This document shows, piece by piece, positions 31,986-45,700 of a stretch of DNA of 64,000 nucleotides (positions are counted from its first letter, which is position 1; the number at the start of each line of letters is the position of its first letter). Origin of the DNA: Sitta carolinensis (taxonomy: Eukaryota > Chordata > Aves > Passeriformes > Sittidae); the NCBI GenBank assembly GCA_032173965.1, contig CM063287.1, forward strand, positions 7,135,859-7,199,858. The letters run 5' to 3'. The notes below the pieces were generated by a model, which saw only the letters and a list, made by a program, of their open reading frames with translations, made no database searches and was not told the origin of the DNA. Both the position numbers and the translations under genes were made by a program.

Positions 31986-34900
31986 GAGCATATAATACCT
32001 CTGAGATCCACCTTGTTCTCACTGCGTGTAATAAAGTCAAGTAAAGGGCAGAGAGATAACTCAACAGTTGCTGGTATAAAAGGTTAGGATATAAACGCTA
32101 TAAATACTAGGTTGCCAGATAAGGCTGTGTGAAGCATAAAGCATGACTGTCTTCTTTTTTGGAGGCAAGATATAAACCAAATCAAGGAAACAGACAAAAA
32201 AAAAAAATGCAGCCACAAGTATCAGCTCTTTTTTAAAAAAGCCCAAAAGAGAATTTTAAAATAACTAATAAAACTAAATTCTTTCTGTCTTGAAACAAGC
32301 AACCTAAAGCCAAACAAACAAAAGCAGCAAATCACCAAAACAATGAAACAAAGCCCAACCAGGCAAGTTTTGGGATCTTTGTAAATTACAGCTTCCTTGA
32401 GTTATTTCTAACAGGCAATTCAAAACCTCAGCAGTCCTCCTGATGAGCCTTTAAATCACGAAGCCCTTATCAGTGCCGAGTCGAAGGACGTTTCTCCCAG
32501 CAGGTTTTCCCTGCTGTGTCATTTGAGCGAAGCCGGGGTCCCTCCCCTGAGCCAGTGGGGCTGTTCTGTGCCTGTGTCTCTCTGGGGTGGGGCAGGCTTC
32601 ACCCTGCTTCTCATGAGCTCCTCTGCAATGCTGCCCTCATCCCTGGGGGCTGTCCCAGAAAGCACATTACAGGTGCTGTACTCTGATCTGGGTCTCTGTT
32701 GGCCATTGTGGCTGAGTGTTAACAGGATTTTGAAGGAAGTTGTTTGGGTGTTTTTCTGCATTCTCCCAGTCAGCATCTTGGGTGAGGGTGCAAGCTCAGG
32801 TAAAATATGACAATGTGTGTTTTGGCAAAAGGTGGGGGGATGTAGAGAGCATTAAGTTTTGCTGATCTAGAGGCAGTAGCAGCAGACGGATGAGCTTTGT
32901 TCAGCTTTGTCCTTTGGGCCAGGGTAGGAGCATCTGAGTGGTATCTCTGAGATTTTTCTCAGGATGGATCATGATTATGTGTTGAGATATGGACCTTAGG
33001 GCTTTAGAACCTTGAGCCTATCTCAAATAAGGGTTGTGATCCCATTCATCACTCCAGAAGGGAGAAAACCTCTCACATTTGACCTTATTATGCTGCTCTG
33101 TGTCCCTGTAGTCCCAACAGGTATCCAAGAGCCACTTTTCCTAATGTATTGTTTCTCCTAAAGACAATGTGTATCTTCTTAACAGTGGGAAGTGAAAGTC
33201 AAAACCTTCCACTTCAAAAACATGATCTTGGCTTGTGCTTCCAGACACTTGTCTGACCAAAGATCTCCTTACCCACTACTGTACCTTCCAAAATTGCTCA
33301 GACCCACTAGATTTTATCTTGCTGTTACTTCTATAAGTGCAAATGAAAATGTGGCATGCTTCCAATTCCTAAATTCAAATAGTGTGGGAGACAGATGTCT
33401 AGTTTTTCCTGTAGCATCTTATGCAGAAAAACAAAAAGTGTGTGTGTTAAATCTGAACAGGAACTGGAAACAGATTGTCACCTAAAGATGCTCTGTCTTT
33501 GAGATCAGCTGGTTTTGTCACACCTGTGGTTTAATTCTGACATCAGGTTTACTTATTTGGGACTTTACAGGATTTCAAGAGGAGAAAAGTATATTTATTT
33601 CCATGAATTGTGAAATGATATAATGATGTCTTTCTAGACATTCTTCACTGGAAAGGGAATAAACTCAAAGGTCCTCTGGTAACCAGGAGAACCTAAGTGT
33701 TGGTCAATAAACCTGCACACAGGTATCAGTTTTACCAGGGGTGTACAAACAGCTCCGAGTATTTGTCTTGTGCCTTAGTCTGAGGAAAATAAATTAAATT
33801 TCTCTTACACCTTCTGAGTGTGTGAACACACTTGTTATGCTGTTCTATTTTACCTCCTGTCCTTTTGAGCTTTTGTGTGTAGGAGAGTCATTTATTTATC
33901 TTCTGTACAAGTTAAGGAATTGCTCAATTGTCAGAAAGCACTTGGATTCATCTACAGAGGGAATTCCTTGGAATCCTTTGAAAGAAAGACTCCTGAGGTT
34001 ACCTGTGCTCAGTCTGAGCTCTTACCTCATCTGCCTTTCAGACTGTGCATTGGCCTATGGTTGTTCCTCTCTGCCCTGAAAATTTCCTCTGTTGTTGGAG
34101 GTGTCACTGTGGCTGTTCCTGAGTGCCATGGGCTGTTGGTGATCATCATGTAAATGGGGTAAATGCTCCCTGGTGGTTTTTTCACATGCCACTGAGCTCT
34201 ATAAACTTGCTATTCCTCATACTCCTCTAGCCCAGTTTTCTTGGTTTTACTGCCAACTCCTCTGAACCATTCCTCTGGAGCCTTCCAGAGCAATGTTTAT
34301 CTGTAGTTGCAGACAATGTACTACTTCCTCGCCTACTCTGCAATTGAAAGGAAAACCAAAGAGGCAGAGCAAATCTGATGTTTTAGGTAGGAGCAGTGAG
34401 TAGAGTGAACACGAAGGAATGAAATATTTTACGACACAGTCTCACTGTGTAACCAATCACCTCTTTGTGTTGATGTAAAATCACTTTGCCAGCCTTCCCA
34501 GCTGTTTCTGTTCTCTATAGGTCCTGTTTTGGATGCTGCCTGGTTTACCTTTGCTCTCCTCCAGCTTATCAGGGTGAGTTTCTAACAGCTGGCTCAGTGG
34601 AGTCATGATATGTGTCACTGGAATAACTTTGAAAGGCTGGCAATGGCATTATTACACTTACATTAACCACTTAGACAAACAATTACATGCAATATGAAGA
34701 TAAGTATGCAAACGAGAATAAAATTGTTTGGGCAATATCAGGAGAGAACAAAGATGCCTGTTAGTGGAGCAGTGACTTCCTGTGACAGCTTTCTGTTCTG
34801 GACAGCATATTAAAGCCAGCTTTGCAAGCTTGGTGGGACAGAGAGAAGGAGGGAAAAGGAGATGGCAGGGATCAGTACAGGCATTTTCCTATGTAGACAG

Positions 34901-37900
34901 AAAATTCACTCTTAAAATGAGCAAAGTAACCCCTGCTCAAAGATTTTGTGAAGGTTTATGAATCACCCTGCGGTAGCTTAGAGTTGAGAGGTGACTGGAA
35001 GGAGCCATAGAGAAAATCCCTTGGCAGATTAGAGAGCTGATCCATCGCAAATAGCAGTGCTTATTAATTTTCATTCTGAAATGAAAACAAACCAGAAGTA
35101 ATGCATTTAGTGTCCAATACGTCTGGGCCACAGCTTGGGGTAAAATGCTCTCTTATCACCTACTGAGCAGAAGTGAAAAGGCTCATCAGTGCTGCATTCT
35201 GAAGACATTTAGATGAACAGTTGCTGCGAGACTGCACAGATGGTAGCACAGCATCCGAGAGCTGCAGCTGCACTTCAGCCCTGCCTTCAGGCACCTGGGC
35301 TCCAGGGGAGCCAGGGGCTGTCAGAGCAGGACAAGCTCCAGCCTGGCCAGGGAGGAGGGAGGGTTAAAAGCTTAGGAATTGATTGGACACATGGGCACCA
35401 GAAGATCCATTAGAGCTTTACCACATGCCACAGGACTGTGGCTTCTGGTAGGCTTGGGACAGATTGATTAAAAAGTTCCATTAAAAAATTGATCTTGGCA
35501 TTTAGATTTTTTTTTTTCCTGGGTTTATGCTTCTCATTGGGTAAATACATTTAAAAGGTATGGATATTTTGCAAACCTTTCTTTCCAGCTCTTCAAAAAC
35601 AAAAGGAGCTGAAGGCATTTTGGTACTTCTAATTAGGTACCTCTTGTGCAAGATGCAGATTTTATTAATGGAAGAATTTAAAGAGAGGCCTTATTCTTAC
35701 TTTAGTACAGAAGCTGCCATAAGTTTGGCTGGTTATAGAAACTTGTGATTAAAACAATAACTGCTTTCCAGTGATTTTCTGGAGAAGTGAGGCAGGAGGG
35801 GAAGGCTGCAAGAGTCTGGTCAGACCTGCCTCACAGCACAGATACAAAGGATATCTCCTAATGATCTCTGCAGAAAACCAAAACTTTTGCTTTGACTAGG
35901 GCAATTCTCTTAAAAATATTGGGGTTTGTGTGTGCTGGTAATAATACAAGATACAAATTGTGTTCCCTAGAATGGAACACTCAAATACAGAGCTCTGGTT
36001 TCTCTGAATACTAATGCAGAAGCTCCTGTGCAAAGAGGGAGAGAAAAGTATGCAAAATTCCCCTAAGGCCTAATTTAGTTCAGTTAGAGGTGAACACCTT
36101 TAAGCACAGAGGTGGGGTTGTTGGAATTGAGGGAATTATTGTGTTTCTAAATCATATATTCTTCCAGGTCCAACTGAGTGGGGTTTGGGTGGTTGATTTA
36201 GAAACACCTTCCTCCTGTGGGGAGGATACAAGCTAAAGGGAATAATCTGAATTATGTTTTGGAGTGTAATAGTTTCTACACACTAATCCTTCTGCTGATG
36301 CTCTCAATTAACTGAAATTTAATTCTGTTGGTGTCTCTTCACTTCCAAAGCCAGTTAAACTAAGCTAGAGACACACTTTTACTAATGGCTGTAGCCTGTC
36401 CAGCACAAAGAAGACAAGTGCCCTGCAGCTCTATCAATCCAGCAGCTCAAAGGTGGGATGATCACTGGCTGGTGTGACTTGCCCAGCCTGGTAAGATCTG
36501 CTGAAACCTCAGCCTCACTAAAAGCCATCAAGGTAAGACCATTGTCAGTGGCCCGCTTGCTCTCCAGCATCTATTTCACAAAGGCTCTTCTGCAATAGTT
36601 TATATGGATCTTTCAACTGGTGGAATTAAAATGGTTCATTCATTTTCAACATTGCATTCAGAATGGGAAATAAAAGAGAGACAGCATTCAGAGGAAACTG
36701 GAAAACTTTACTGGTACTTCAGATGTCCTCTCTCTTATTTTGGGAAAAGAACAATAATCAATTTTTCAAAGCCTTCATTCTCTGACTGCTATGCACCCCA
36801 GAAAAACCAAAAAACATATCTCTTGTCTGGGACTGTCTAAATCTCTGAATTTTGATATGTTGACATGAATATTCTGAGTGAGGTATTGATTTTAAAATCG
36901 TAGCAATAATTAAATGGGGACACAGACAATCTCATCTGTACTTTTTATGTTGCATCTTGAAGAGGATACTTCTCTCTTTATTTAATCTTTAACTGGAGTT
37001 ATACTGCTTGGGAGAGGTAATCTTCATTGTTCTTAAACTAATGGCAGAATAAGTGAAATTAATTAATTACACAATTCCACTTTCATTCTACTACAGCAGT
37101 TAGGAGAAAAATAGCATCTTTCAACATTCTTTAAAAGGTATTTCATCAAAGACTGATAAGCAAGTACTAGCAAACTGAGGCTACTTAATCGCATCATAAA
37201 AATACAGAGAGTTTCTAGATGTGTATGATAAACATACATTTCCAGATAAATACATTAATTTAACATTAAAGTACTAATTTAGAAAGAGTAAATTTTTTTA
37301 ATCTCTTGTTCCTGTTAATTTGTCCAGACTGATGTTCATTGTCAGATATATTGCAAATAGAGCTCAAATCTTTTTTCTTTTTCTCTTTTTTTTTAAAAAA
37401 TATAAATCCAGATATAACCCCTGAACAGCTCAAACACCCCTCATGTCCTGCAGCAAGTTACTAGAGAGAAGCTTGTATTTGAGTCAGTGCTGATTAACAT
37501 ATGATCTTCAAGATAATCATGGTCAAAATAATTCTGAAAGTGAAATGAATAGTCAGGAGATGGTTTGTTGACAGTCCCAAGAATGTCAATATATTAATTG
37601 CAAAGGACAGCCTGAAAGAAATGCAGAGACATTATATGAGTTGAAGTCATTGAGTGAAAGAAATGGCAGATGTAACTTTGTGTAGATAAAAGCAAAGAGA
37701 TGAACATAAGAGAAAAATAATCCCATCTGTACATGTAAAATTATGGATTCTGAGCTGTTTCCTTCAATTAGGAATCAGATTTTAGCACCCTGATGGATGG
37801 TGTGGTGAAAATATTAGCAAAATTATCATTACTCTCCTAAAAATATCTATGATGTGTTAGATTGTGGAAAGAATAGAACAAATCAAACCCATCCAGAATC

Positions 37901-40081
37901 CTGAGCATACTCCTGGTTCCCTTTTCTCAATAGGCTTCTGGGTATAGCTGAAAAAATTACATAGGGAGGTGTAAAGGAGGTCCTGAAACCTCAGCACAAT
38001 CAGTGATAGAGAGGAAGAACCTTCAGGGTAGAAAAGAGCTTGCTGAAAGGGAATATAACAGAGAGGCAGAAAGAGGGAAGAGTTTGTTCATTTTTTCTTC
38101 TCCTCCAACAGAAAAATTAAGGGATATCAGATTAAATCAGCAGGTGGATAGTTCAGAACTGATGGGAACCAGTACTAGATTGCACAGCTTGCAGAATGTT
38201 CTGCAATGGGTTCAGAGAAGCAATGGGACAATTCCTCTGAACACCTGGAAATATCAAGACATTGTTTTTGGCTCCAGAGATCTCCAAACTGCAGTTTCCT
38301 GGAGATGGAAAAGGGGCTTGGGGGAAATAACACAACATTTGTCCTGAACATGTAGTGTGCTGTATTCCACTGTCAGACAGGCTGGGCTGGCTGCTGGACA
38401 TGAGGGGTGTTTGATCTGTTCAGTGGTTATATCTGGATGTATATAAAAAGCAAAAAAGGAAAAGAAACAAAGAACCCTGTCTTCTGCTTTGTCCCTTCCC
38501 TTTGCAAAAAGCCCCTATATATCAAAGATGAAGAAAAAAAAAAAGCAAAATCTTTGGCTTGTTTAAGGAGAACAGATTGTACAGCTTATGCCAATTCCTT
38601 TTTGAAGTGTCGCCAAACAGAGAACTGTGGGAACAATGGAAAAGGCTGAGTCCAGTGATTTTTTTCTCCTTTAAAATGTACACTTCTGAAAGCTTGTAAG
38701 CATTCCTGCTTTGCTGGCTATACTGGCAAATGCTATCTTTAATGGATCGTGGATTAGTGTTTCATAAATTAAGCTTAAAATTAAAACCTGAGAAGGTAAT
38801 TTCTCCTGTCTAACCCACAAGGGAATAGTGTTTTGTTCAGCCTGCTGGAGCAGTCTTTTTGTGAAAGCACAGCTAATCTGAAATACAATAAACTGTATTA
38901 TTTCCCATTCCCTCTGCTAACCATTTTGTTAGGCTGTCCATCCTTTTACATATCTTAGCAGGCTAAGAAAAAAGACTTTAATTGTAAAAAGGAGATCATT
39001 TGCACACAATTGCTTCTCCCAAGAAAATAAATTATTTCCATTCTTCCTGATCATTTCTTCAAGCCTTTCTCCTCTGGGCAGCAAGCCTGGTGTACGTGTT
39101 GGGTTTGAACTCCAGAGGTGCCAGTGACCTTGGGTACCAGCAAGGTGTGTTTGCCCCTGGCTGCCACCTGATCCTCTGGGGACAAAGCAGCAATTTCTTG
39201 GGGTGTGTCAGCATTATCAGGGAGTTTTTGCTAAGGTGGCAATATAGTTCTTCTTCATCCTCAGCCAAGAAGGTGTTCTGGGTCAGTTGGGGAAAATTCT
39301 CTTCAGAGAGGTACTGGCTGAACAGGTGTTCTGCAGTGGTAGCCTGGTTTTCCATTAGAATTCAGTGGTACTCCCCAAATTCCCTGTGCTTGTTGGAATT
39401 TCTGTGACACAGCTGTTCTCTAGCTCCTCGGTTTATATTTTGTGATTTGGCTGGAGGAATCGCTGCAAATGAAATAATGAAGAGCTAAACATTTATCTTC
39501 GGTATTTCTAAGTTTACAGAGCAAAGGAATAAGCCCAAGAAAGGCTGGGAATGGCTATAATTTATTGCTGTTGTTATTATCTTTGCTTTCCAGACTCTGC
39601 AAACATTTGTCCTACCACAGGGAGAGCCTGTCCCTGCCTTCTCCAAGCTGCTCCGTGGGATTTATGAATTTCATTAGAATTGATCCCACTTTCAGGGGGA
39701 TTTCTTGTTCCTGTGAACAAGCAGGAATGCTTTCCAAGCTACCCAGCAGTGAACAGTTTTATGAGTGAAGGGGCTTTTTTCTGAAGATTTTACTGTTTCA
39801 GTTTTCCTCCATTTTCTCCATTTTTCTAGCTTCCTTTTGTGTTTTCCTTTACCTGTCTCTGACTCTCAGAACACAGAATTTTGAGAGGCAGTTTTTAAAA
39901 TGCCAATATGTATTAAAAGGCCTTTTTTTTTCTTACTTTTACACAGATTTTTTAAGTTGTGTTTCAACAATGAATTAATAGAATGAAAAAAAAGGAGTGA
40001 GAGAAAAGGTTGTCAAGTTTTGTTGCTGGAGCTGATTATACCTTAAGTTTGGGTAATTTGTCACAGTCTAAGAAGGCTGAA

Positions 40082-40111
40082 ATGGACACTTTTTTCATGG
40101 ACACTTTTTTC
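40082..40111 (+). repeat. Perfect 15-bp tandem duplication
   Basis: ATGGACACTTTTTTC is repeated twice head to tail with no mismatch. A likely recent slippage event next to T runs. Confidence 0.9.
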
Positions 40112-42654
40112 CTTGTATTTTTTTTTTTTTCATCATGTGCACAGAGTTGATTTCAATGACTGCAAGGGTAATTATTTCTTTGTTTGCCAGGAACATTCAA
40201 ATTGCCATGGTTTCCACAGAAAATGTGCTCAGATTCCCTGAAAGTAAGTACACAATAGGCTGTTACAGCTGCCTTTTCTACTGGAATTATTTTAAGCAAG
40301 AGTGATGCACAGCAATTAACCCTTTGTGCTTGATGCACATTATAGTCTCAATCAATGGGCACTTAACAGAATAAGGGACAGGATGAGAAATTCAAGATTC
40401 ACTTCTGCAAAGTGTCTAGTTGAACACGGGGGACTTCAGTAATATTAATCTCTCAATAGCATATTGGATTTCTCAGAAGGTAATGTCATGGATTACATCA
40501 ATAAAATACCTTTTTTTTTTTTTTTAACTCACTTTGAAAAATGTGGAAGTGAAGTTATAACTTGGAGGATTGGGATGCCACATGTGCTTCTGGAGACAAT
40601 TCTCTTGTAAGTGTAGACTCTCCTGTCTTGTCTGAAACCTGGCCAAATCACAGGCCTCCACCTAACTCTGCTGAAATCAACCCACCCTCTTCATTTGCCT
40701 CACAGATAGTTTCTGTTCCCTGAGAGAAGAGAGCCATTTGAACAAATACCTTTCCATTGTTATTTTTCAAAAGAAAAAAAAAAATAAGATTGAGGTATTT
40801 CAATCCAAAGCTGAAAATTGTTTTGAAAATTTCCAAGTGAGTGTATTATGTAACTGCAGAAGTCCTGAATTGGAGAGCACAAAAAACTGATGCTGAAATT
40901 CTTCTCTTCAGGGTTTTGAGGCAGGCAGAGAATCCTGTGCTCTCCACAGAATTACATCTGACATTGGTTAAGTTTTAAGTCCACGTTAACTTGAGATAAT
41001 GGAGAGATTTCCATGATTGGGTTCATGGGGATGGATGCAATATTTCCTTGTTTCTGGCACTGGTAAATAAGAAAGTACCTGAAAGGCAGCAGAGCTTCAT
41101 GGAAAATTCATCTATTTTCAGTGTAGAAGTATCCTGATTTAAGGGACCCTAACTGAAAAATAATAAAGTAGCCTAAAAAGATGCTTTCCATTACATTTTA
41201 ATCAAACTCCTAAACCTGTAAAATTTTCTGTTTTGTTTTTGAGGCATTTTATGATGCAAGAATTTGTAAAGAAACCTCCCTGCAATTGCACCTGCTCTAG
41301 TATCACAACAGATTTCTTCTTATTTGGTTAATTCGCTGAATGCAAAGACAGAATCACTCATGGTGTTGGTAGTTCACATTCTTATTTACACTTCAATTTT
41401 CTAGAGCACATTTTTTACAGAGAAAGACTGAGTAAAGAAACACAAAGCCTGGTAGCTTGGCTGGAGTTTCTGCATTGTGTACACACATGTTTCGTATGTT
41501 GACATTTTCACATCTGGTAACTGTAGACAGTAGGACTGTGTTTGTCATGACAGAATTTCTATTTTGATAAAAGAAGAGCAATAAGTTTAATGAATAGGGG
41601 AGGAAACAATGGGCAGGAAATGTGGTTGCTTTTGACAAGCATTTATCTTTTTAAGCTGAGCATATTTTCCTCTGTGCATCTCAGTGCCTTAGAAAGCTCT
41701 GCAGTGAAATTTGGTGCTGCTTTGATGGGTGAGGGAGAGAATGGGAACAGTACATTCATGGGCCCTGTCAAAATTAAGCTATTAAATAACTTGATTGAAT
41801 ATAGTATAATGGAAAAAAAAAATCTTTGAAAGCCCTCTGTGCTATTAAAGGGCAGGAAAATAGTTAGGGTTCTCTGCATTCAGTATTTCTGCCTCTTTGA
41901 ATTTCTCTAATTGTTGGCAAAATGTTTACTTGATATCTGAGATTGTTCTGTGTTGAGATTTAAATTGTGAGGCTGCTCCTGCTGATGCTATTTTCTTAAA
42001 ACCTTGAAATTCTGCTTGATTAACAAGTCCCTTTTACAGATCAGATGCCTCTTGCGCTTGACTGCATCAGTGATTCAGATGATGACTTTGATAGGGGATT
42101 TATTGTGTTTTAATGTAAGTTACAGTTGGGGGATTCTTTTCCCTTTGCTGGGTAATTCACACAGTGTAGTTATGGTAACTGATGTTGATTAGCTGTCAGA
42201 CAGGATCTTTGGTGATGCTGGTGAGAGTGGGTTAGGAAGGAGCTTCTGCAAGGCTGTCTTGGGTTTCATGCTCCTCTGAGATGGGTTGTGGTGTTTGATT
42301 CAGTTTGTAGCAGTGTGTGCTTGTGCTGGGGGAAGAGATCAGGCAGAACAAACAGAACTCCTGTGATTAGGGCTTTCACCTGGACAGGAGGAGATCCAAA
42401 AGGTCAAAAGCCTGTGGTGAAGACTGGGGAGACCTGCAACTGGATCCTAAATAATAGTAGCTGTTCTTATCAGCTCTACTAGAGTGTATGAAGTCTCTAA
42501 TTAGGAAACTCAAGAAAATGCTTGCAAGGCTTGCAAGGAAAATTCAATTTGTGCATAAAAACACTGAAAACATGAAACCTTTCTCATCAGAGCTAACAGC
42601 CAGCACTCAGAAAATTGACTTGAATTGTAAGCAACAATAACTTCTGGCAAATCC

Positions 42655-42765
42655 TGGGAAGAGATGGCTCAGGGGAACCTCATAAAGGTGTGCAGGCAGG
42701 ATATCAAGAAGATGGAGCCAGGCCATTTGTGCCTGGAAACATGGAGGCCAGAGCTGTGTGAAAAA
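42655..42765 (+). mobile_element. Possible degraded CR1 LINE fragment (plus orientation)
   Basis: AAGAGATGGCTCAGGGGAAC followed by CTCATAAAGG, and later AAGAAGATGGAGCCAGGC, resemble the CR1 3' region (AGAAGGCTCAGGGGAGACCT ... GATGGAGCCAGGCT). The intervening bases are poorly conserved and the match is from memory. The GC-richer DNA that follows to about 42960 is not recognised. Confidence 0.4.
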
Positions 42766-42769
42766 GAAA

Positions 42770-45700
42770 GGCAAGCAGGAAGCTGCAGGTCCTGCTTGTC
42801 AGTGTAAGTGCTCCTGCTCTGAGGCAGAGCTTGGCAGTGCCTGTGGGAGCACAGGGGAGGCACATCCACCACAGGGACAGGAGGAGAGCAGGCAGGAGCT
42901 GAAGCACTGGGGCAGGTCCTGGGAGTGTGCACCACGTATGTCTTGGTGAAGAAGATAAAACCCACCAGGATCTCACCAAGGTAGCTTTACTGCAGCAAGA
43001 ATTTTGAGAAATGTTCCCGATAAAGCCTTTGTTTGTATCAGGTTTCTACCTGGGTCAGAATCAGAAGGTGATGTGTTGATCAAGCGCAGGGATAGGGTGG
43101 TTCATGTGCTTGAGGGGCAAGAGACAGATTGCTCTTGGCATGTGCTTGTTGCCTGGCATGTGTTTTACCAGTCAGTGTTTTGCATGTGTATTTACCTTAA
43201 TTTCTGCCTTTTAGCTCACCTCCACCTTATTATCATGAAGTGATAATAAAAATGAAGCTTTTCTGAATATTTTAGCAACCCTGAATTGCCCATCTCTTTG
43301 CCAATTTTTCCTAGCTAAATTCTTCTTTTCTGTCCTCTTTAGATTACTTTCTAATAGTTTAGGCATTATATTACTACTTCATCTTCTAATTTCTATTTTT
43401 AGATCTCATTAGATTCTGTCTGGTTTTCTATTATCACTTTCCCTAGTCTCAAATACCCTTTTCCCTTTTAGACCCCTTCCTTCCTTTTGAAAACAGCCTT
43501 GAAACCAATTCTGTGTAACTGGGAGCATCTCAAAAGGCATCACTCTTCTCTCAGTGCTCTCAAAGTTGTGGCTGCTCTTCTCAAAATACAAAGGCTGCTC
43601 TAAGCAGGACTGGTGCTTAGAGATGTTGGTAAGGATTCTTTTTTTTTTTTTTTCCCCTTCTACAATTCTCATCAGAGGTTTGGATCTCACTGGCCATCAC
43701 AGTTAGATGAGAGAAAGAAAACTATAGCAGGGCAGCTGAGCAAGGCCCTTTGCAGGAAAGTTAATATCCTGAGAATTAGTCATCCAGTAGTAACATAACA
43801 GCTAGAATAGGGTCATGAGACCTGAATATCCTGAAACAGCTCTTCAAGCGCCATGTTGTGAGTCATATATGCTATAAAGCCCTAGGACAAGATAAAGGAT
43901 TAAGCTACTGGTTCATTCTGTCTGGGGCTGACACTTGTCAATGTGAGAATCTGAATAATCTCTGTCGTTAGGCTTTGCAAAATGTTGATGGCTGTTGTAG
44001 CCTTGATAGTGTAAAGCTGCAAAGGAGAAGCAGCCCAGGGTGAGTCTCCTTTATAAACCCAAGGGGCAGAGTGGCAGTGGCTGTGCTAGCTGTGTCTAAG
44101 GCTCTGGTTTGGATCACTTCAGGAGCAGTCTGGAGTATGTCACACAGAGTTTGGATTGGGATTTGGGCCTTGTGATGGTATTTTATATCAAAAAGTAGGG
44201 TAAATCAGGAATTCTGAGCTCTTCTGGAGTTCTGCTAAAACATTGTGCAGTGTCCTTCATGATGCTCTTTGCTTTAATTACTTCTGCTCTGCTTGTCTCT
44301 CTGCACTAACTAATCTCTCCCTGTATTGGCTGCTTAATGAAGAGCAGGCACCAAACCTCCCAGCCCACTGGATTTGGTTACACAGGAACAGTTGTGCCTT
44401 ATAAGCCTTCATTTGTCTGTCTGTCTTGCAGGGATTTACTGCAGGATAAAATGCTCTGTGGAGCGATGGCACTAGACAAATTGTGAATTTAATTTTATAT
44501 ATATATATAAAGATGCAGTGCTTTGATCCCCTAAATCGGCACTATCATGCAAGAGCAGCCTTGCAGACAGTGAATAGTGAATAAACAAAAACAGGCAAGT
44601 CATTAATGGTTGCATTTAATCTTTGATTCTTTAAATATGGCTCCAGTTAATGAATGGAAACAGTTTATAAATGCAAACCTCAGACTGAATACCTGATTAG
44701 AGACTGAGACTGCAGTAAGTTACCAAAAAGAAATTGAGAACATTTACTAGTAAGACATCTAGAAAACTCAAATTAAGGTTTGTGATTTGTTTAGGGCTGT
44801 ATAAACCAACTTAAAAAAGATTTTAAACTAAACAACAAAAAAACCCCACAATCCAAAAAATCCCAGCAAAACCCCAAATCAAACATCACAACAAAATCCC
44901 AGCAAAATAAGGAAGCAAATAACCTCCCCAGGCCTAAAATGGCTAGAACTGACCATGAGTTGTCACTGAACATTGCAAAAGTTCAGTTTTTCATTCATCC
45001 TTTATGTAGCTGCCTGCCCAGACTGGAATGGAAGTGGTGGAACAGATTGACCCTCTGGAGAGAAGCAAAGAGTTGTGCCTGAGAGATGGAACCGAGGGAC
45101 TTTTCTGAGAAATATATTCAGCAAAGTACCTGAAGGTATTTAAAGAGCAGAGAGATGCCCCAATAATGCCATCCTAAGACTGTTGCTCATCAGACTCCAA
45201 TTTTGTCACTGTGCTTGCTGTCTTCTGCTGGGAGGGGCGTTGCATTCAGACACCTTTCTCCTCCTGCATGGCTTTTTGCACTGCATCCATTTAACCGTGC
45301 CAGGTAGATAAGAAAAGTCACTTTAAATGAACTGCTCTGTGCCTGAGGTATGAAAATAACTGACAGCGTCTCACAAGTAGATGCATTCAGTTTGCAGGTG
45401 GTGTGAAACTCATTATGGGCTGGCAGGAAGGCTACCTCCCATTTCCCCCCTCTATGGATTAATCTCTGTGTGAAGATTCACCACTTCTACACATTTTTTT
45501 TTATTTTTAAGGGACCTGGAACTTCCTACGCAAAATGCTCTAATTGTATTTTATGAAATAATAAGTTTTCACCTTGAAACCAACAAATGCAGAAAAAAGC
45601 AGCCCAAGTGTACGTTTTGAGTTGACAAGATAGCTGATTGTTTAATCTCCCAAGAGTCCATATCTATTAAAGAACTTGTGTTTTGCTGTTCTTCTTTCAA

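Larger units (their letters stand above)
23145..42650. other. Intergenic, no supported gene
   Basis: Long gene-free stretch. The longest frames (24899-25447, +, 182 codons; 29824-30438, -, 204 codons) have no recognisable domains, signal peptides or coherent splice context. Notable items inside are poly(T) runs at 28306-28329 and 31936-31982, a T/G tract at 29112-29169, a 15-bp tandem duplication at 40082-40111 and homeodomain-rich DNA near 26.1 kb. Adjacent donor-like GTAAGA sequences at 36491 and 36533 have no matching acceptor or frame that I can support. Confidence 0.55.

Noticed and set aside
31983..32300. Retrocopy or processed pseudogene upstream of the 47-base poly(T) (minus strand)
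   Set aside because: No gene-like frame, no recognised protein similarity and no target-site duplication seen.
36491..36545. Two strong GTAAGA donor sequences in close succession
   Set aside because: No acceptor, frame or promoter could be paired with them.
42288..43243. Possible exon or processed pseudogene in GC-richer DNA
   Set aside because: Frames of 60-98 codons on both strands without domains. Part of the region is better explained as a CR1 relic.
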